A model generated the notes under the pieces. That model saw only the letters and a list, made by a program, of their open reading frames with translations. It was not told where the DNA came from and ran no database searches. A program made the position numbers and the translations under genes. This document shows positions 60,101 to 64,000 of a stretch of 64,000 bases of DNA, one piece after another (position 1 is the stretch's first letter; the number at the start of each line of letters is the position of its first letter). Origin of the DNA: Nansenia antarctica (lineage: Eukaryota > Chordata > Actinopteri > Argentiniformes > Microstomatidae); contig OZ022346.1 in assembly GCA_963989245.1 (NCBI GenBank), positions 48,420,633 to 48,484,632 on the forward strand, in the 5' to 3' direction.

Positions 60101-62577
60101 GGGAAAATCATCCAAGACGATAACAATTAGTTATTATTAGTCAACTTGATCAATTTCTTCCATGCACATAACGAGATGGAGTGGTGTGTGTGTACCCAAG
60201 TGCTGCAATAACGCAGGCGTCAAGGTTCACAATAATCCAAAACGTAGGTACTTTACTAGGAAACTCAGGTAAATACAGATACATACGACAGTGAAGGCTC
60301 AGGACTGAACATAGGGTGACAATTGAGTCAGGTTTATATGCTGGTCGGATAACAAGACACATGTTGGTCAGTACGGTAGACACCTTTGTCTCGATCCTCA
60401 CAAAGAGGTGAAGGAGAAGGAGACACTCACATGTAGTGGAAGGTCGGGGCTGTCCTGAAGCAGCACTCTGCTCTCTTAGCCAACTTCTGCCAGGCATCAG
60501 CGGGTAGGTAGCCGCCGGTTGCGCCATCCTTCTCTGCTTCCTCCTCCTCATCCTCCAATCGATTCAGCCCCATGAAGGAGAGCTGGGTAATCCATCCAAA
60601 ACACAAACAGTGTTTCAGCAATCAGACTTATACAAAGTCCTGAACAAGCAAATTTGACAAGACTTGTGACAACCATATCAATAGACATCCTGACATCTGG
60701 CTAGTTAAATGCAGATACAATGATATGGTCCCTGACAAAGATACTTTGCTTCTGGGAGATTACTAGAGATGATTTCTATCAGAGTAACTACTATCTTCAT
60801 CCTCCACCACCTCCTACTCTGACTCACAAGGTTCTCAGTGAAGGCAGCCGGGTCAAAGGTAGATCCCCCAGCATGCAGTTGGCTGGCCTTCTCTTTGCCA
60901 AGGTCTGTTGCTAGAATGAGGAGCTGGGCATCCAGCACTGCCTCCCGGGGCTGATGAACTGTGAGGGAAAACAAAGAGCGACGTCATTATTAAAGCAGGA
61001 GGGGAAATGGACTGTGAAAGGTGGTGGGAAGAGGCACTTTGCTTATACAGTTCATAGGTCCATATATATTTGGACACTGACAGAACGTTCATAATTTTGG
61101 CTCTTTACACCACCACAATAGACTTGAAATGAAACAATCAAGATGTGCAGACGTTCAGCATTGATTGAGGGTAATTTGAGGGTAATCAGATGAACAGTGT
61201 AGGAATTTCAACAGTTTCTACATGTGACCCCCCTTTTTTTAATATAGTAGGTTAAACCCTGAACACCATGGATTGAATAGGTTGGAAAACCCTAAAACAA
61301 ATAGCACACAAAGCAAGGTGGGTAAACTCTATTCACTAAGATAAAAAGGTTCAAACAGTTTACTTGCATTCACTGGACTAACATCACTGATGCCATCGTT
61401 GGTATTGTGTGGTTTAAATAAAGTTTAGTAAACCAAGATAGACGAGAGACGCACACAAATAAACAGGTGAAGTTGTTTCTTTGAACAGTAAAGATAATGC
61501 ACATTATTTAGAAACTATAACCACAGCCCTGAGGTTACAATGTTTGACAATAGAAAACAGGCTTGAACAAAGCCACTTACTCCGCGACGATGGCATTTCA
61601 TAATTCAAGTGCAACTCCCAAAATAGATCTATCATGTACCGAACAGATGGGCTCACTAACATTGTTTACTTCTTCTTCATTCTGGTTTCTGCCTTTTCCA
61701 TGGCGTAAAAGAGACCGTCGACAAAATACTTAGGGCGAAAATGAACTTCACAATTTTGGACTCCGGCCCATGCCTTATGCAGAAAGGTGAGAGAGAATAT
61801 TTATCATAGCATACCTTCTTTAAAAAGTTTGTTGGCCTCCTCCAGAACCTCAGTGAGTTTGTTGTTTTTGGGTTTCAACATGTCCTCTCGGTTTTCTGTG
61901 AACAGATATAATCAATGGTCAAGCCAACTCAGTATCCCTGAAAGGTGTCAAAAATAGTTACACAAAGTGGGGGAAATAATATTTGGCAGTCCTAAACAAG
62001 ACTATCATGCTTTATACAACAGTTAGTTCCGACCAAGTAATTTGATTGGACAAGAGGCATTCCATGAGTGCTGATATACAGTATAACAGCACTGGGACCT
62101 TTAGACTACATGTTTGTGTTCAGGTTACTAGGCAACCGTCCATTTGAAGTTCAGTTGCGGAACTATTTTTTGTTTATTTTTATGATTAAATAAACAAACA
62201 AATCATAATCTGTTGTCGCTTATTACTGTTAACTAATAAATCGCGCTGTAGAACTGTTGTATAAAAGCAATATCACACTCGAGGTCTGCGGCCTCGTACC
62301 TACGACCGAATCACAGCCGTGCTGATATTCAGTATAACACACTCCCTCTCGTGTGATATTGCTTAAGTGTCCTCCACTCACGTTGAACCGTGCTGATGAG
62401 GTCTCGGTACTTGCTCCGGATCTCACTCCTTCGAGCCAGGTCATCACCATCATCCATCATGTCTACCGGACTGCATCCTGCCTCATCATCATCACCACCT
62501 GTGTCTCCGCCCTTCTCCGCTCTCCCATCCTGTCTGGCCATGGACTCTTCACCTCTGTTTACTGCTCTCCGGCTCAT
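57164..62577 (-). CDS. nsmce4a: NSE4 kleisin subunit of the SMC5/6 complex (ten exons, one apparent frameshift)
   Basis: NSE4 bridges the SMC5/SMC6 heads in the nucleus and takes part in recombination repair and silencing of extrachromosomal DNA. Exons on the minus strand: 62577-62382 (ATG at MSRRAVNRGEES), 61895-61815, 60958-60828, 60582-60431, 60042-59943, 59110-59025, 58906-58812, 58618-58570, 58022-57940 and 57235-57164 (TGA). Hallmarks in order are NREDMLKPKNNKLTEVLEEA, EAVLDAQLLILATDLGKEKA, FHYMLGSFPAEPPPPRQRVE, ESHQEATEKEVERILG, SYYAFVIDPNSFSRTVENIF, DGLARMYLDNDKLP and VISISRKSWRELIDVFDITE. Phases agree except in exon 6, where one extra base near 59038 makes TGA stops just after LGYLRSY. 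Without it the phase to exon 7 is right. This could be a real lesion or an assembly error. The upstream TTG frame is not needed. Confidence 0.88.
57437..57932. repeat. 21-bp minisatellite beside an nsmce4a splice donor
   Basis: About 24 units of TATAGAGCTAGAGTGATGGG (G/A variants, AACTAG variants). The array ends a few bases from the donor (57934-57939) of exon 9. Confidence 0.9.
58240..58479 (+). mobile_element. 240-bp MITE, copy 1
   Basis: The left end is TTAGAATTATAAGGTTCTAT and the right end is its approximate reverse complement. It lies in the intron between nsmce4a exons 8 and 9. Confidence 0.8.
59673..59907 (-). mobile_element. 240-bp MITE, copy 2, inverted
   Basis: The same sequence as 58240-58479 read on the other strand, 1.2 kb away, in the intron between nsmce4a exons 5 and 6. 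Confidence 0.8.
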
Positions 62578-62640
62578 CTTGGACGAATTAGGTGTTCTGT
62601 GGTCTTCTAACCTCTTTTCCTCTTCCAAACTGAGACGTGA

Positions 62641-62668
62641 TGGGGGGGGGGGGGGGGGGGGGGGGGGG
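62641..62668 (+). repeat. G homopolymer upstream of the nsmce4a start
   Basis: 28 consecutive G (C on the coding strand) about 65 bp before the ATG, in the 5'UTR or promoter. Other G-runs are at 26578-26590 and 43794-43807. Confidence 0.95.
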
Positions 62669-62849
62669 AACGTTTGGATTAGTAAAGAAGTGTAGCTAAC
62701 CCTTCTGTGGTGGATGTTGGATTAAGAATGCCACGGTGATTCACTTAGACAGATATATATATATATATTGTAAATCGATTTGCATGAAGGCTTCGGTTAA
62801 ATGTAAAAATAAAAATAAATAAATAAATCAAGTATCGAACAGGCAACCT

Positions 62850-63350
62850 TCAGACTAGGGCTGCAACTAACGATTATTTTGGTAGTCGACTAATCTGTCG
62901 ATTGTTTTTTCGATTAGTCGCGATTAGTCGTGTGGCCGCGGCAGTGGCCGCGGGCTCCAGTGCATGTTGTACCTCACCTTCTCAAGTCTGCACACCTGTG
63001 AATGTCACCCTGTTGTCCAGTCTCTCTGGCTTAACATACGTTCCCATTGCAAATTCAAATAATGACTCATGAAATATTTGAATTTGGACCTTCCAAAACA
63101 TTTAATACATACAATAATCAATCTTTGTTTCAATGAAACAAAATAAATAATAAACGGATTTATGCTTCTGCGTCACACCGACGACGCGCCCCTTCCCCGA
63201 TTACTCACTCAATCCATTGCGTCGCAGTATTTTGGCTTGACTAGCGAGTTTGTGTTGTGATTTTCAACAACGTTGAAATGTATTTCCGTGTTTCAAAATA
63301 AAAATCAGAACATTTTGATTGGTTGCCGACTTGCGGCTCAATTGACCAGC
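62850..63350. mobile_element. hAT-like remnant upstream of nsmce4a
   Basis: GGGCTGCAACTAACGATTAT followed by TTGGTAGTCGACTAATC is a typical fish hAT end. At 63212-63340 the sequence matches 37736-37860. The right end was not found. Confidence 0.5.
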
Positions 63351-63540
63351 CAGTGTCACATATGCCCATGTCGGCATGGGTTCAGATCCATGCCCTGCTG
63401 CAATACCCTCTCCTCCTTACTTCCTGTCTTTCACTAAAGTCTCTGTTATGTGATTAAGACAAAATAATTGACGGTTTCCCTGATTATGTATAGCCCACAT
63501 GTTCTTTCCATGCACACAGCACAGTGTATTCTTCTCTCAC

Positions 63541-63931
63541 CAGGGTAGATTTCACAGTGTGGGAGGTGTAGTTGACGGACAGACTTCTGAGGGCAGTCTA
63601 TGTTGAACAGGGGTCCTGCAGGCCTCTTGCCACTCTGGGCTAGGAGCCTCGTGTCCCAGGGGACTGTCTCATAGAGCACCTCCCCCTCCCCCTTCATCCC
63701 AAACACCAGGCCTGTTATACTGCACTGGAACAGACCTGCATGGGGGCACTGGAACCTGTTGACGAATGATATCCACCAATTCAACTATTTCGACATAGTA
63801 ATCTCTTGTAGTAATCCCATACAGTCAGAAATATATGTATAATACACAATATAATGACAAAAAACAAGTTACCAGTATCTTCCCTTGCTCTCATCATCAA
63901 GGATTTCAGGAGTACATTTTTTGTGAAAAGT
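63541..63931 (-). CDS. FIIND-domain (NLRP1-like) protein, two internal exons
   Basis: The exon 63931-63873 encodes KKCTPEILDDESKGRY. It splices (GT donor, phase 2) to 63755-63541, which encodes FQCPHAGLFQCSITGLVFGM, EGEVLYETVPWD, AGPLFNIDCPQKSVRQLHLP and HCEIYP, ending at a GT donor. This is the first (ZU5-like) half of the function-to-find domain of NLRP1, CARD8 and many fish NLR-type proteins. The domain cleaves itself after its second half to allow inflammasome signalling. The second half, with the cleavage site, is not found to the left before nsmce4a, and the N-terminal exons lie right of the window. It may thus be a truncated gene, or a large intron may enclose nsmce4a. The frame is open in both exons. 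Confidence 0.8.
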
Positions 63932-64000
63932 CTAAAAAGTAAAAGCAATTGATATTGAACCACATACTTAAATTATGAAATAGTTTTCATTTTCTTTTTA

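Noticed and set aside
24606..63931. A designed defence cluster of BAF, TDRD12, NSE4 and FIIND genes
   Set aside because: Eukaryotic genes are rarely grouped by function, several members are broken, and nothing in the sequence shows shared regulation. I treat the grouping as unproven coincidence.

Overview
This window looks like nuclear DNA of a teleost fish. Genes are split by introns with GT/AG borders, and the interspersed repeats are typical of ray-finned fish: Ty3/gypsy, L1-like and L2-like LINEs, Tc1, hAT, Harbinger-type elements and tRNA-derived SINEs. There is much CA/GT microsatellite and minisatellite DNA. I cannot name the species.

Left block (1-8.2 kb). Eight complete, practically identical intronless genes for a divergent barrier-to-autointegration factor (BAF/BANF-like, 96 aa) lie head to tail at about 0.78 kb spacing. 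The 3' end of a ninth enters at base 1. Each unit is a 5'UTR, ORF, 3'UTR, AATAAA signal and A-tract, followed by the same 44-bp piece of Ty3/gypsy RNase H sequence. After the last unit that 44-bp piece runs on into the rest of the gypsy pol gene. The simplest reading is one BAF mRNA retrocopy that landed in a gypsy element and was then amplified in tandem. This is the most striking feature of the window.

Repeat block (8.2-24 kb). It holds the decayed gypsy pol tail and LTR, a second gypsy fragment with PPT and 3' LTR, and a very small LTR-type element whose 150-bp LTR carries perfect Pol III A and B boxes in a tRNA-like sequence. Around these are LINE fragments, minisatellites, a broken hAT-derived gene and a zinc-finger remnant.

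Right block (24.6-64 kb). All recognisable host-gene pieces are on the minus strand. They are a tdrd12 gene lacking its N-terminal third (14 exons, 24.6-37.5 kb), a NuMA-like 5' fragment with a frameshift and a stop (43.7-48.4 kb), two tandem copies of a two-exon lap3 fragment inside a 3.5-kb duplication rich in minisatellite (48.8-54.5 kb), an nsmce4a gene with all ten exons but one apparent frameshift (57.2-62.6 kb), and two exons of a FIIND-domain, NLRP1-like protein (63.5-63.9 kb). Introns hold transposons whose ends can be read exactly, with TIRs and target-site duplications.

BAF, TDRD12, the SMC5/6 subunit NSE4 and FIIND proteins all bear on genome or innate defence. I treat their closeness as possibly accidental. 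The clustering of truncated genes, 1-nt frameshifts and near-identical repeats means that assembly error must be excluded first.
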